Below are positions 7,907-18,496 of a stretch of DNA of 64,000 nucleotides, piece after piece (position 1 is the first letter of the stretch; the number at the start of each line of letters is the position of its first letter). The stretch comes from Pelagibius litoralis. GTDB lineage: Bacteria; Pseudomonadota; Alphaproteobacteria; Kiloniellales; DSM-21159. The notes beneath the pieces are model-generated. The model was not told where the DNA came from and made no database searches. It worked only from the letters and a program-made list of their open reading frames with translations. A program made the translations under genes and the position numbers. The stretch is taken from the NCBI GenBank assembly GCA_029287455.1, contig JARFRB010000116.1:1-64000 (forward strand), written 5' to 3'.

Positions 7907-10900
7907 CCCCCTATCCGGGCGCGGACCCGGCCCGGGTGGAAGCCTTGGTGACACGCAAGATCGAGGAACAGCTCGAGGAAATCGCGGAAATCAAGGAAAT
8001 CCGCTCCACCTCGCGCGAAGGAATCTCAGACGTTTCCGTCGAGCTCTCCGACGTCCTGCCGGACAGCCGGATCGAGCCGGTGTGGTCGGAGATCCGCGAC
8101 GCCCTGGGCGACGCCGCGCGTGAACTGCCCGAGGGTGTGCCCACGCCCAGCTTCGATAACGATCGGACCGGCGCCTATACCGCTATCCTTTCCGTGCAGG
8201 CCCGCGCCGAGCGCAACGTGCCGCCGGCGACTCTGCAGCGCTTCGCCGAGCGCCTGCGCGACCGCCTGCGTCAGGCGCCGGAAACCACGGAGGTGCGCCT
8301 CTTCGGTGCCCTGGAAGAGGAGGTTCTGGTTACGGTGGATGCCCGCCGGCTGAACGGCTTGGGCCTCACTGCAGATGACGTCTCCGCCGCCATAGCCGCA
8401 GCCGATGCCAAGGTGCAGGCGGGACTTCTGCGCGACGATCAGGCTGACCTGGTGATCGAAGTGGCGGGCGAAATCGATAGCCTGGACCGCATCCGCCAGA
8501 TTCCTCTGCGCTCCCTGGAGGACGGCACGATCCTGCGCCTCGCAGACGTCGCCGAGGTGGAGCAAGCAGTGCGCGAACCGGGCAGCGCGATTGCCTTCGC
8601 GGATGGCGTGCGCGCCGTTCTGGTGGCCGCGCGGATGGAGGACGACCGCCAGGTGGATGCCTGGATGGCAGGATTGCGCGCCGAACTGGAGGACTCCCGG
8701 GCGAGTCTGCCGGACGGGATCGAAATCCGCCTGCTGTTCGACCAGTCTGAGTACACGGCCAGCCGGCTGAAGGAGGCTGGCCTCAATCTCGCCATTGGCA
8801 TGGGTCTGGTGATCGCGGTGCTTTTCGTCACTCTGGGCTGGCGCGCCGCCTTGGTGGTTGCGGCCATGCTGCCGTTGACGAGCCTGGCAGCCCTGGCGGT
8901 CCTGCAGGTTATCGGCATTCCGGTGCACCAGATGTCGGTGACCGGCCTGATCGTGGCGCTCGGCCTTCTGGTGGACGCCGCCATTGTCATGACCGACAGG
9001 ATCGGGAAGAGCCTGGATGCGGGCCAGTCGAGGGTAGAGGCGGTTCGGAGGGCCGTTGGCCGTCTTGCGCTCCCACTCTTCGCCTCGACCGCCACCACGG
9101 CCTTGGCCTCCACGCCCATGGCGCTGTTGCCCGGCGCGGCCGGAGACTTCGTCGGCTCCATCGCAATCGCAGTGATCGTGATGCTGACCCTCTCCTTCCT
9201 GCTCGCCCTAGCGATCACTCCGGCGCTGGCTGGATGGCTGCTCGTGCGCGCCGACTCGCCGGAGGCGGCGAACCCGCGCAAGGGCTGGGTCGCGCGCGCC
9301 TTCGGCCGCTCACAGGACCTGGCGCTGGCCCATCCGGGGCTGGCAATCCTTGGGGCCTTGATCCTGCCGGTGATTGGCTTCGGTGCCTTTCCGACCTTGA
9401 CTTCGCAGTTCTTCCCGGGCGTGGACCGCGACCAGTTCTACATCCAGGTCGAGGCCCCCCAGGCAGCTCGTTGGAGCGAACCACCGCTTTGGCGCAAGCC
9501 ATGGAGCCAGTGATTCGGGAGAGCGCCGGCATCCGGCATCTGCATTGGGTGGTCGGCGAGAGCGCGCCCTCCTTCTACTACAACATGATCATGGACCGGG
9601 ACGGCAGCGCCGACTTCGCCGAGGCACTGGTGACCTCCGTCTCGCCCGAGGCGACCGAAGCGCTGATCCCCGAGTTGCAGAAGCGCTTGGACGAGCGCTT
9701 TCCCGAAGCGCGGGTGCTCGTGCGCGGTCTCGTGCAAGGGCCGCCGGTGGACGCGCCCGTGGAAATCCGCGTTGTCGGTCCCGATCCCACGGAACTGAAG
9801 CGCTTGGGTGAGGACCTGCGTCTGCGCATGGTCCGCCAGCCCGGCATGCTGCACGTGCGCGAGACCCTGGCCGACGGCGAAGCCAAGCTGGTCTTCGATC
9901 TGGACGAAAACGCCGTGCGCCTCGCCGGCCTGACCTTGGCGGAAGTCGCCCGGCAACTGGAGACCGCCTTGGAGGGGGTGTCCGGGGGCTCCTTGCTGGA
10001 ATCAACCGAGGAATTGCCCTTGCGGGTGCGGCTGGACAACGCGGCGCGGGCGGATCTTGAGGCCTTGCGCGGCTTTGACGTCTTGGCGCGCACGCCCGGC
10101 GACGCGGCTGCCCAGACCGACAGCGGTTATGCCGGCGTCCCGCTTTCAAGCTTGGGCAGCCTGCGGTTGGAGCCCGCCGAAAGCCCGATCACCCGGCGTA
10201 ATGGGGAGCGTCTCAACACGGTGCAGGGCTTCATCCAGTGCGATCTCTTGCCGAAGGAAGTGCTGGCCAGCCTGCGCGCCGATCTGGCCGCCAACCCTTT
10301 GCCTCTGGCTCCGGGCTACCGCATCGAGTTCGGGGGCGACTCCGAGGAACGCTCGAGCACGGTCACCAACCTGATCTCGCCGCTGGGGATGGTGCTGGTG
10401 CTCACCGTGGCGACTATCGTGATCACTTTTCGCTCCTACCGGCTTTCGCTGATCGCCGCCTTGGTGAGCTTCCTGTCCATGGGGGCGAGCCTGCTGGCGC
10501 TGGCGGTCTTCGATTTTCCCTTTGGCATCCAGGCACTGATCGGCGTTATCGACTCCATCGGTGTGTCGATCAATGCCGCCATCGTGATCCTGACGGAGTT
10601 GTAGGCCGACCCGGCCGCGCAAGCGGGCGACCGGCGGCGCATCGCGGACCTGGTGGTGGGCAGCGGGCGGCACATTATCTCGACCACTCTGACCACCTTC
10701 GGCGGCTTCTTGCCGCTAATTCTGGCGGGCGGCGGCTTTTGGCCGCCCTTCGCCATGGCGATCGCCGGCGGAGTGCTGCTTTCGACGATCGTTTCCTTCT
10801 ACCTGGTTCCGCCGATGTTCCTGCTGGTTCGCCGGCGGCGCCCTTCGGCCCAGGTCGAAGCTCTGCCGGAAAACGGGGATCGCGGCAAGGCTTGCCCGAT

Positions 10901-10919
10901 AGTGGCGCTGGCCTCCTAG
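7768..10919 (+). pseudogene. RND efflux pump permease (AcrB/MexF-like), disrupted by a frameshift and an in-frame stop
   Basis: Together the parts make about 1050 residues, normal for an RND permease. The first part (7768 to about 9460) begins MATLLFREVRLFGLAV and holds the first TM segment, a porter domain and TM helices including VTGLIVALGLLVDAAIVMTD. At the C run 9455-9460 (six C) the frame changes by -1. Adding one C restores EAPPGSSLERTTALA and continuous homology, so one base seems lost. The second part (about 9461-10604) includes FGGDSEERSS and VIDSIGVSINAAIVILTEL, then TAG at 10602-10604. The same frame continues ADPAAQAGDRRRIADLVVG and STTLTTFGGFLPLIL to the end at 10919. Two independent lesions suggest a true pseudogene, but sequencing or assembly error, especially in the C run, is an alternative. 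It overlaps the convergent nitrile hydratase accessory gene by 4 nt. Confidence 0.85.
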
Positions 10920-11281
10920 TGGTCCACCGAGAGCCGCACCGGTTCGCCGTGGGGCGTGCGGGCGTAGGCCTCCGCCCAGGCGTTCTTGCGCTCGCTCAGG
11001 TCCCCCGGCTCGACCAGCCCCTTACGGGCTAGCAGGGTCTCCAGGGCGGCCAGCCAGCGCTCGTAGTAATCCCCGCCGTCGTCCGGTCCGCCGGCAGCCC
11101 GCGCCCTTGCGATCTCATCGCTCAGCGCCGCCGCCCATTCCGGCCAGGTGAAGCGCTCTTCCTCGGCGAGCTTTAAAACCAAGGCGAAAGCTTCGGCCTG
11201 CCAAGGCTCGGCGAAGACCGGGCCGTCGTTGCCGCGCGGGATAGGGCCGAGGGTATCGAGGTCTGGATCAGGCCGGTTCAA
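10916..11281 (-). CDS. Nitrile hydratase accessory (activator) protein
   Basis: A 121-aa protein related to the N-terminal half of the nitrile hydratase beta subunit, as known for the activator/cobalt-insertion proteins (P14K, NhlE type). Visible features are VFAEPWQAEAFALVLKLAEE, FTWPEWAAALSDEI and DYYERWLAALETLLARKGLV. The proposed start is TTG at 11281 with GGGAAAG upstream, overlapping the end of the beta-subunit gene by 14 nt; the longer open frame upstream is a shadow of the beta gene. It is the third gene of the alpha-beta-accessory operon. The family role is to assist metal loading and modification of the alpha subunit. The exact start is uncertain. Confidence 0.82.
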   Translation of the reverse strand: MNRPDPDLDTLGPIPRGNDGPVFAEPWQAEAFALVLKLAEEERFTWPEWAAALSDEIARARAAGGPDDGGDYYERWLAALETLLARKGLVEPGDLSERKNAWAEAYARTPHGEPVRLSVDH

Positions 11282-11927
11282 GATAGCTTTCCCAAAGGTC
11301 GATATGAACGGCGCCGTCGAAGGCGGCCTCCGGCCCCCAGAGTTCCTTGGCGTCGAAGCTGACGGAGTAGAGCGGCTGCGGCGCTTCGCCGGCGAAGTGG
11401 GCATTGCTGTCCGGGAAGACGTGTCCGCCGTGCAGCATCGCGATCTCTCCTGTCTTGCCGCGCGCATAGCGGGGTAGGCGGGTGTGGCCTTCGGGGTGAA
11501 TGTTCCGGGTGCGCACCTGCTCGCCGATCCGGTAGCGGGGCTGTGCTTCCAAGGACCGCTCCGTTGGGCCGCCCGAGCGCAGGATTGCCGGGACCCGCTC
11601 GGCGGCGACCGGTGGCGTGGCTTTCTCCGTGCCGGGGGCCGGGTGGCCCTTCGCCAGCTCTTCTTCCGTGAGCAGGCCCCGCTCGACCATCAGTTTGCAG
11701 AGGCCCTCCAGCCAGCGCTCGTAATAGGTGGAGCGCAGATAGAGCTCCGGCGGGGCCGACTCCCTGGCGAAACGCGAGGCATCGATGTTCCAGCGGCCCC
11801 AACCCGCCATCGCCAGGGTCATGGCAAGGACCCGGCTTTCCCAAGGCGCGTGGAACAAGGGCTCGTCAGCCTCGGGCTCCACCGGGCCGAAGCCGTGCAT
11901 ACCGCCCATGTCGTGAATGCCGTTCAT
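11268..11927 (-). CDS. nthB: Nitrile hydratase, beta subunit
   Basis: A 219-aa beta subunit of the cytoplasmic enzyme that hydrates nitriles to amides. The N-terminus [16 protein letters not shown] is diagnostic. [21 protein letters not shown] lies in the middle. The C-terminal SH3-like barrel shows [31 protein letters not shown] and [12 protein letters not shown]. The ATG at 11927 overlaps the TGA of the alpha gene (ATGA), showing translational coupling; the extra 50 residues of the longest open frame are a shadow of the alpha gene. The usual neighbour, an amidase, is not in the window. Confidence 0.95.
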   Translation of the reverse strand: MNGIHDMGGMHGFGPVEPEADEPLFHAPWESRVLAMTLAMAGWGRWNIDASRFARESAPPELYLRSTYYERWLEGLCKLMVERGLLTEEELAKGHPAPGTEKATPPVAAERVPAILRSGGPTERSLEAQPRYRIGEQVRTRNIHPEGHTRLPRYARGKTGEIAMLHGGHVFPDSNAHFAGEAPQPLYSVSFDAKELWGPEAAFDGAVHIDLWESYLEPA

Positions 11928-12583
11928 GACGCCGCATCCCCGCCGAGTGCGGCCTTGGCCGTGCCGATCATGGCGTCGCGGGACACGAGATCCGCCAAAG
12001 CCTCCTCGCTCAAGCCCTCGCTTCCGGCCGGCCGCTCGGGAATCACCAGGTAGCGGATTTCCGCGGTGCTGTCCCAAACCTTGATCTCGACCTCGGGCCC
12101 GAGTTCCAACCCGAAGTCCCGCAGGGTACCGCGCGGGTCAATCACCGCCTTGGCCCGGTAGGCGTCGGACTTGTACCAGACCGGCGGCAGGCCCAGCACG
12201 GACCAGGGATAGCAAGAGCAGAGGGTGCAAACCACGAGGTTATGGGTCTGGGGGGTATTCTCCACCGCCACCAGATGCTCGCCTTGACGCCCCATGTAGC
12301 CGAGCGAAGCCACGGCGGCGGTTGCATCCTTCATCAGCCAGGCCCGGAACTCCGGGTCGGTCCAGGCCCGCGCCACCACCTTGGCACCGTTGCGCGGGCC
12401 GACCTCGTGCTCGTAGTAATCGATGAAGGCGTCGAGGGCCGCCGGGTCGACCAGGCCCTTCTCCACAAGCAGGGACTCCAGCGCCTTCACGCGCAGCGCC
12501 GTGTCCGAAGGCACATGCTGGTGGCCATGATCGTGGCCGCTCTCGTGATCGGCCCGTTCTTGTTTTTCGGAGTCCGCCGTCAT
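11924..12583 (-). CDS. nthA: Nitrile hydratase, alpha subunit (cobalt type)
   Basis: A 219-aa catalytic subunit. The metal-binding claw [10 protein letters not shown] is at residues 118-127, with Cys119, Cys122 and Cys124 as ligands. Thr rather than Ser after the first Cys and Tyr after the last mark the cobalt-type enzymes; two of the cysteines are normally oxidised to sulfinic and sulfenic acid. Downstream segments [15 protein letters not shown] and [10 protein letters not shown] are typical. The start at 12583 has GGAAGGAG seven bases upstream; the upstream GTG at 12649 is less likely. The N-terminus is unusually His-rich ([12 protein letters not shown], residues 13-24). It is preceded by the aminotransferase gene 68 nt upstream on the same strand. 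Confidence 0.96.
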   Translation of the reverse strand: MTADSEKQERADHESGHDHGHQHVPSDTALRVKALESLLVEKGLVDPAALDAFIDYYEHEVGPRNGAKVVARAWTDPEFRAWLMKDATAAVASLGYMGRQGEHLVAVENTPQTHNLVVCTLCSCYPWSVLGLPPVWYKSDAYRAKAVIDPRGTLRDFGLELGPEVEIKVWDSTAEIRYLVIPERPAGSEGLSEEALADLVSRDAMIGTAKAALGGDAAS

Positions 12584-12651
12584 CTGACCGCTCCTTCCCG
12601 TTTCACCCGGCACGTTCGTGATTGAAGACCGGATCCCGCCCGCCCGCAAGC

Positions 12652-13848
12652 TCAGGATAGCAGGGGCCGCAAGCGTTCGACCGCCTGGGCCACCCGCTCC
12701 GGGGCGCTCGCGAAGCAGAGGCGGAAATAGCCCTCACCGCCCGGCCCGAAGGCGGTGCCGGGGGCAAGGCCGACCTTCGCGTCCCGCAAGATGCGCTTGG
12801 TATAGGCCAGGCTATCGGTCACGCCCTCCACCTTGAAGAAGCTGTAGAAGGCCGCTTTCGGCTTGGCGATGGTCACTCGCGGCAGGTCGCCAAGACCGGC
12901 GTAAACGATCTCGCCGCTTTGCCGGCAGCGCTCCACCATCTCGGCGACGAAGTCATCACCCTGAGTGATCGCGGCGAGGCAGCCGCGCTGCAGGAAGGTT
13001 TGCCCGCCGGAGGTCAGGAACTCGATCAAGCGGTTGAAGGGCTCCGCCACGGACGGCGGATGGACAATCCAGCCGATGCGCCATCCGGTCATCGCCCAGG
13101 GCTTCGAAAACGAATTGATCACCAGCAGGGCGTCTTCCGGCCCGGCTTGGGACAGGAACGAAGGGGCGTCCGGCCGGTCGAAGGTAATGCGGTGATAGAC
13201 CTCGTCCGCCAGCAGCCAGATGTTCCGGCCGCGCAGCAGGTCCATCACCGCGCGCTGTTCCTCCGCCTCCATCATCCAGCCGGTCGGATTGCCCGGCGAG
13301 GCGATGAAGACGGCGCGGGTGTTCTCGTCCAAGGCGTCGGCGAGCTTATCGAGATCGAGCCGGAAACCGCCGTCGGGCTGGAGATCGAGCAACAGTGGCA
13401 CCACCTCGCCACCCGCGATCTCCACGGCGGAGACGATGTTGGGCCAAACCGGCGAGACCACGACGACTTTCTCACCAGGCCGCAGGATCGCTTGCAGGAT
13501 CATCACGATTGCCGTCATGCCCGAGGAGGTGACGGTAATTCGCTCCATGTCCGGCGCGATGCCGTGCAGGCGGGCGTGATAGTCCGCCAAGGCCTGGCGC
13601 AGTTCGTCCAATCCGCGTTTGGGCGTGTAATGGGTTTCGCCCGCGCGCAGGGAGGCAACGGCGGCCTCGCTGATGAAGTCCGGCGTGGGCAGGTCGCCCT
13701 CGCCGACCCAAAGGCCGATCACGTCCTGCTGCCCGAATCCCATCTCCCAAATCTCCTGGATCTGAGAGTTCTCCAAGTGCTCCGCCTCGGGCCGCAAGGG
13801 GGCGGGAAAGCCGCTCGCGGCGGGCAAGACTTCTGGATTCGCGCTCAT
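12652..13848 (-). CDS. Class I/II pyridoxal-phosphate aminotransferase
   Basis: A 398-aa fold-type I PLP enzyme. [13 protein letters not shown] is the cofactor phosphate-loop region, [10 protein letters not shown] contains the Asn contacting [13 protein letters not shown] holds the Asp and Tyr, and [15 protein letters not shown] carries the Schiff-base Lys. [18 protein letters not shown] supplies the C-terminal Arg for the substrate carboxylate. The amino donor and acceptor cannot be deduced; the family covers aspartate, alanine and aromatic aminotransferases. It sits 11 nt downstream of acetoacetyl-CoA synthetase and 68 nt upstream of the nitrile hydratase genes on the same strand, so it is probably co-transcribed with both. 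Confidence 0.88.
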   Translation of the reverse strand: MSANPEVLPAASGFPAPLRPEAEHLENSQIQEIWEMGFGQQDVIGLWVGEGDLPTPDFISEAAVASLRAGETHYTPKRGLDELRQALADYHARLHGIAPDMERITVTSSGMTAIVMILQAILRPGEKVVVVSPVWPNIVSAVEIAGGEVVPLLLDLQPDGGFRLDLDKLADALDENTRAVFIASPGNPTGWMMEAEEQRAVMDLLRGRNIWLLADEVYHRITFDRPDAPSFLSQAGPEDALLVINSFSKPWAMTGWRIGWIVHPPSVAEPFNRLIEFLTSGGQTFLQRGCLAAITQGDDFVAEMVERCRQSGEIVYAGLGDLPRVTIAKPKAAFYSFFKVEGVTDSLAYTKRILRDAKVGLAPGTAFGPGGEGYFRLCFASAPERVAQAVERLRPLLS

Positions 13849-13859
13849 GCCCGCTTCTC

Positions 13860-15818
<1,959 letters not shown>

Positions 15819-16058
15819 GGCGATCGGCTCGCTCTAATTTCTTGGATTTCGCGTTTAGACCTTCAAGCGGCGAAAGACTAGGCCCTGTCCGCCGACGGTG
15901 CAAGAAGCCCCGACCAGGGCGCAAGTAAGCCCGCCGCCACGCCCGGCGCCGTGTGCTTTGCCCGCAGCTCCCTCTGGTGGCACCTTTCCCCGGCGCAGAC
16001 CAGCCTTGCGTACAGGCCGGGTGGTGCGCCGCGCCGTCTCCGCTACATTAAGGCCATC

Positions 16059-17006
16059 GTGGCAACGAACTCGACCAAGCCCTGGCCGGTGGAGGGGGTC
16101 AGCGCGCCCGTAACGGCGGCCTTGCTGATGACCGGGGCTTCGCTCGGCTTTTCGGTGATGAATATTCTCATCCGTAACGCCTCGGCGGAGCTCGATACCC
16201 TGCAGATCGCGTTCTTCCGCAATTTCTTCGCCTTCGCCTTCATGTTGCCCTGGCTGGCCTCGGTCGGCTTCGAGGGTTTGCGGACCACGCGGCTCAAGCT
16301 GCATTTGGTGCGCAGCGCCATCAGTCTCTGCGGCATGCTGCTCTGGTTCTACTCCGTGACGCTTCTGCCGCTCGCGGAAGCGGTTGCGCTGAACTTCACG
16401 GTGCCGCTTTTCGCCACCGCCGGCGCGGCGCTCATCCTGCACGAGGTGGTTCGGGCCCGGCGCTGGACCGCCACAGTGGTCGGTTTCCTGGGTGTTTTGG
16501 TGATCCTGCGGCCCGGCTTTCAGGAACTGCATCTGGAGATGCTGCTGCCGGTGCTCGCGGCGCTTTTCATGGCGCTTTCGGTGCTGGTGGTGAAGAGTCT
16601 TGCGCGCACGGATTCGCCTGGCGTCATCGTGCTCTACATGAACGTGCTGCTAACCCCGCTGTCGCTGATCCCCGCGCTCTTCCTCTGGCGCTGGCCGAGT
16701 GCCGAGGTCTGGGCCATGATGGTAGGGATCGGCCTGCTGGCAGCGCTCTCGCACCTTTTGATGACGCGGGCCTACAAGATTGCCGATGCCAGTGCCGTTC
16801 TGCCTTTCGACTACACGCGCCTTCCCTTCATCGCGCTCTTTGCCTTCCTGTTCTATGGAGAGATCCCCGACGGCTGGACCTGGGTTGGGGCCGCGATCAT
16901 CGCCGCCTCCACCTTCTACATCGCCCGGCGCGAGGCGGTTGTGTCGCGGGAGCGCCGTGAAGCGCTGCGCGCCGCGGGCAAGGCACCAGAGGCGGGGCAT
17001 CCATGA
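16059..17006 (+). CDS. EamA/DMT-family transporter
   Basis: A 315-aa inner-membrane protein with two EamA repeats and about ten predicted helices, for example LLMTGASLGFSVMNILI, ISLCGMLLWFYSVTLLPLAE and ALFAFLFYGEIPDGWTWVG. Drug/metabolite transporters of this type export amino acids or other small molecules; the substrate is unknown. GTG 16059 is chosen because it lies just before the soluble N-tail and first helix, with AAGG nearby; an upstream start at 15951 would add about 36 Arg-rich residues with no homology. It overlaps the next EamA gene by ATGA. Confidence 0.85.
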   Translation: MATNSTKPWPVEGVSAPVTAALLMTGASLGFSVMNILIRNASAELDTLQIAFFRNFFAFAFMLPWLASVGFEGLRTTRLKLHLVRSAISLCGMLLWFYSVTLLPLAEAVALNFTVPLFATAGAALILHEVVRARRWTATVVGFLGVLVILRPGFQELHLEMLLPVLAALFMALSVLVVKSLARTDSPGVIVLYMNVLLTPLSLIPALFLWRWPSAEVWAMMVGIGLLAALSHLLMTRAYKIADASAVLPFDYTRLPFIALFAFLFYGEIPDGWTWVGAAIIAASTFYIARREAVVSRERREALRAAGKAPEAGHP

Positions 17007-17971
17007 CGACTGGCTCGGACCCTTGGCCAAGGCCGCTTGAGATGGGGGTCTCGACCGGCAAGATCGGCGCGAACGGTCTGGGCGCGCTTTGGATGCTGGG
17101 GGCCGCCATCGGCTTCTCTATCAACGGCGCGCTGGTGAAGGCTTTGCTCGGGCTTGGCGTGGATGTTTTCGTGGTCGCCTTCGCACGCGCCTTTCTGGCG
17201 CTCCTGCCCTTGCTGCCCTTTCTTTACCGCGATGGATTGGGTGCGTTCCGCACGGACCATCCCTTGACACATTTTCTGCGGGCGCTGTTCGGCGCCGGTG
17301 CCATGGTCTGCGGGTTCTGGGCGCTGTCACGGCTAAGCCTGGCGGAGGTCACGGCACTGGGGTTCACCGCGCCGCTCTTCACCATTGTCCTGGCGGTGCT
17401 CATCCTGCGGGAGCCTGTGCGCTGGCGCCGCTGGACAGCCACGGCCGTGGGCTTCGCCGGAGTATTGATCATGGTGCGTCCGGTGGAGATTCTGGAAGGT
17501 GGCATCGATCCGGCGGTCTTCGCGGCCTTGGGCATGGCATTTGGCATCGCCATGGCGATCACTTTGGTGAAGCGCTTCCCCGCGGGCGAGAGCCAGGCGG
17601 TGATGCTGCTCTATTTCTGCATTGCTTCGATCCTGGTGACGGCGGTGCCGGCGGTGGTGGCTTGGCGGACGCCGGAGCCTGTCGAGTGGCTCTTGCTCGC
17701 TGGTGTTGGCTTCGTGGGTCTGGCCTCCCAGGCCATGATGATCAAAGCCTTCCGCACCGGCGAGGCCTCCTTCGTGGCGCCCTTCGACTACGCCAAGCTG
17801 ATCTTCGCCGGGGCCTTAGGATTCTTCTTCTTCGGCGAAGTTCCGGACGCGGCTTTCTTGGCCGGAGCCTTGGTGATCATCGCCGCTACGCTCTACATCG
17901 CCCGGCGCGAAGCGCGGATCCGGCCCTCCCACTCTCCGCACGCATCCGAGCGCGCCCAACCCCTTCAGTAG
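17003..17971 (+). CDS. EamA/DMT-family transporter (second of a tandem pair)
   Basis: A 322-aa membrane protein with the same two-repeat EamA architecture as its upstream neighbour. Examples are MLGAAIGFSINGALVKALLG, SRLSLAEVTALGFTAPLF and the end-of-domain GALGFFFFGEVPDAAF. Both proteins finish with a similar YIARREA motif, pointing to gene duplication. The ATG overlaps the previous TGA, so the two are translationally coupled. It converges on the DUF3429 gene with a 7-nt overlap. Whether the pair works as two homodimers or as a heterodimer cannot be read from the sequence. Confidence 0.88.
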   Translation: MTTGSDPWPRPLEMGVSTGKIGANGLGALWMLGAAIGFSINGALVKALLGLGVDVFVVAFARAFLALLPLLPFLYRDGLGAFRTDHPLTHFLRALFGAGAMVCGFWALSRLSLAEVTALGFTAPLFTIVLAVLILREPVRWRRWTATAVGFAGVLIMVRPVEILEGGIDPAVFAALGMAFGIAMAITLVKRFPAGESQAVMLLYFCIASILVTAVPAVVAWRTPEPVEWLLLAGVGFVGLASQAMMIKAFRTGEASFVAPFDYAKLIFAGALGFFFFGEVPDAAFLAGALVIIAATLYIARREARIRPSHSPHASERAQPLQ

Positions 17972-18438
17972 CCGCTTGCGAGCAGCAGGCGAATTAACGA
18001 AAGGCCGAGGCAGATGATCACCATTACGGTGAGCGGCCGCCTGAGAAAGCGGTACCAGGGTGGCGCCAAGCCCAACCGAATGGCCATGAGGTCACCGTGA
18101 AACAGCAGCGCGAAGGTCACCATCAAGACCACCAGGCCCGGTAGCGCCGGCAGCAGCATCGAGGCCCAGGCGACCAGGGCGGGCATGACCGACCAGCCCA
18201 GCCGCTCCCACGTCATGGCCGCCCGGGTGTCGGTGGCCCCAACGCCTGCCATGGCGAGGCCCCAGTGCACGGCGCCCATGAAGGAGAGGATACAGGCCGC
18301 GTAGGCCATCTGGGCCGAGAGTGCGAGCCCGGCCTCCTCGGGCGGCAAGAGCCACGCCCCCAAGGTTCCCGCGGCGAAGGGAATGACGCCTGCGAAACCG
18401 TAGACAACGGCGGGGCGGGGAACTTCCGAAAGCGACAT
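17965..18438 (-). CDS. DUF3429 domain membrane protein
   Basis: A 157-aa protein with five hydrophobic segments. The pattern YGFAGVIPFAAGTLGAWLL, AACILSFMGAVHWGLAM and YRFLRRPLTVMVIICLGLSL matches DUF3429 (TMEM69-like) proteins common in Proteobacteria. No biochemical function is known to me. It lies 58 nt downstream of the polA stop on the same strand and overlaps the convergent transporter gene by 7 nt. Confidence 0.8.
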   Translation of the reverse strand: MSLSEVPRPAVVYGFAGVIPFAAGTLGAWLLPPEEAGLALSAQMAYAACILSFMGAVHWGLAMAGVGATDTRAAMTWERLGWSVMPALVAWASMLLPALPGLVVLMVTFALLFHGDLMAIRLGLAPPWYRFLRRPLTVMVIICLGLSLIRLLLASGY

Positions 18439-18496
18439 GGTTCATTCTTCCTAGGGATACCGGCACCGGCCCGTTCCTGTCTCGGCATGCGAAACC

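Noticed and set aside
10602-10604. Amber codon in the RND pump as a possible pyrrolysine or recoding site, given an MttB homologue in the same window
   Set aside because: The position lies in a cytoplasmic loop of a pump unrelated to methylamine enzymes, a separate frameshift is present, no pyl genes are visible, and the MttB homologue itself has no in-frame TAG.
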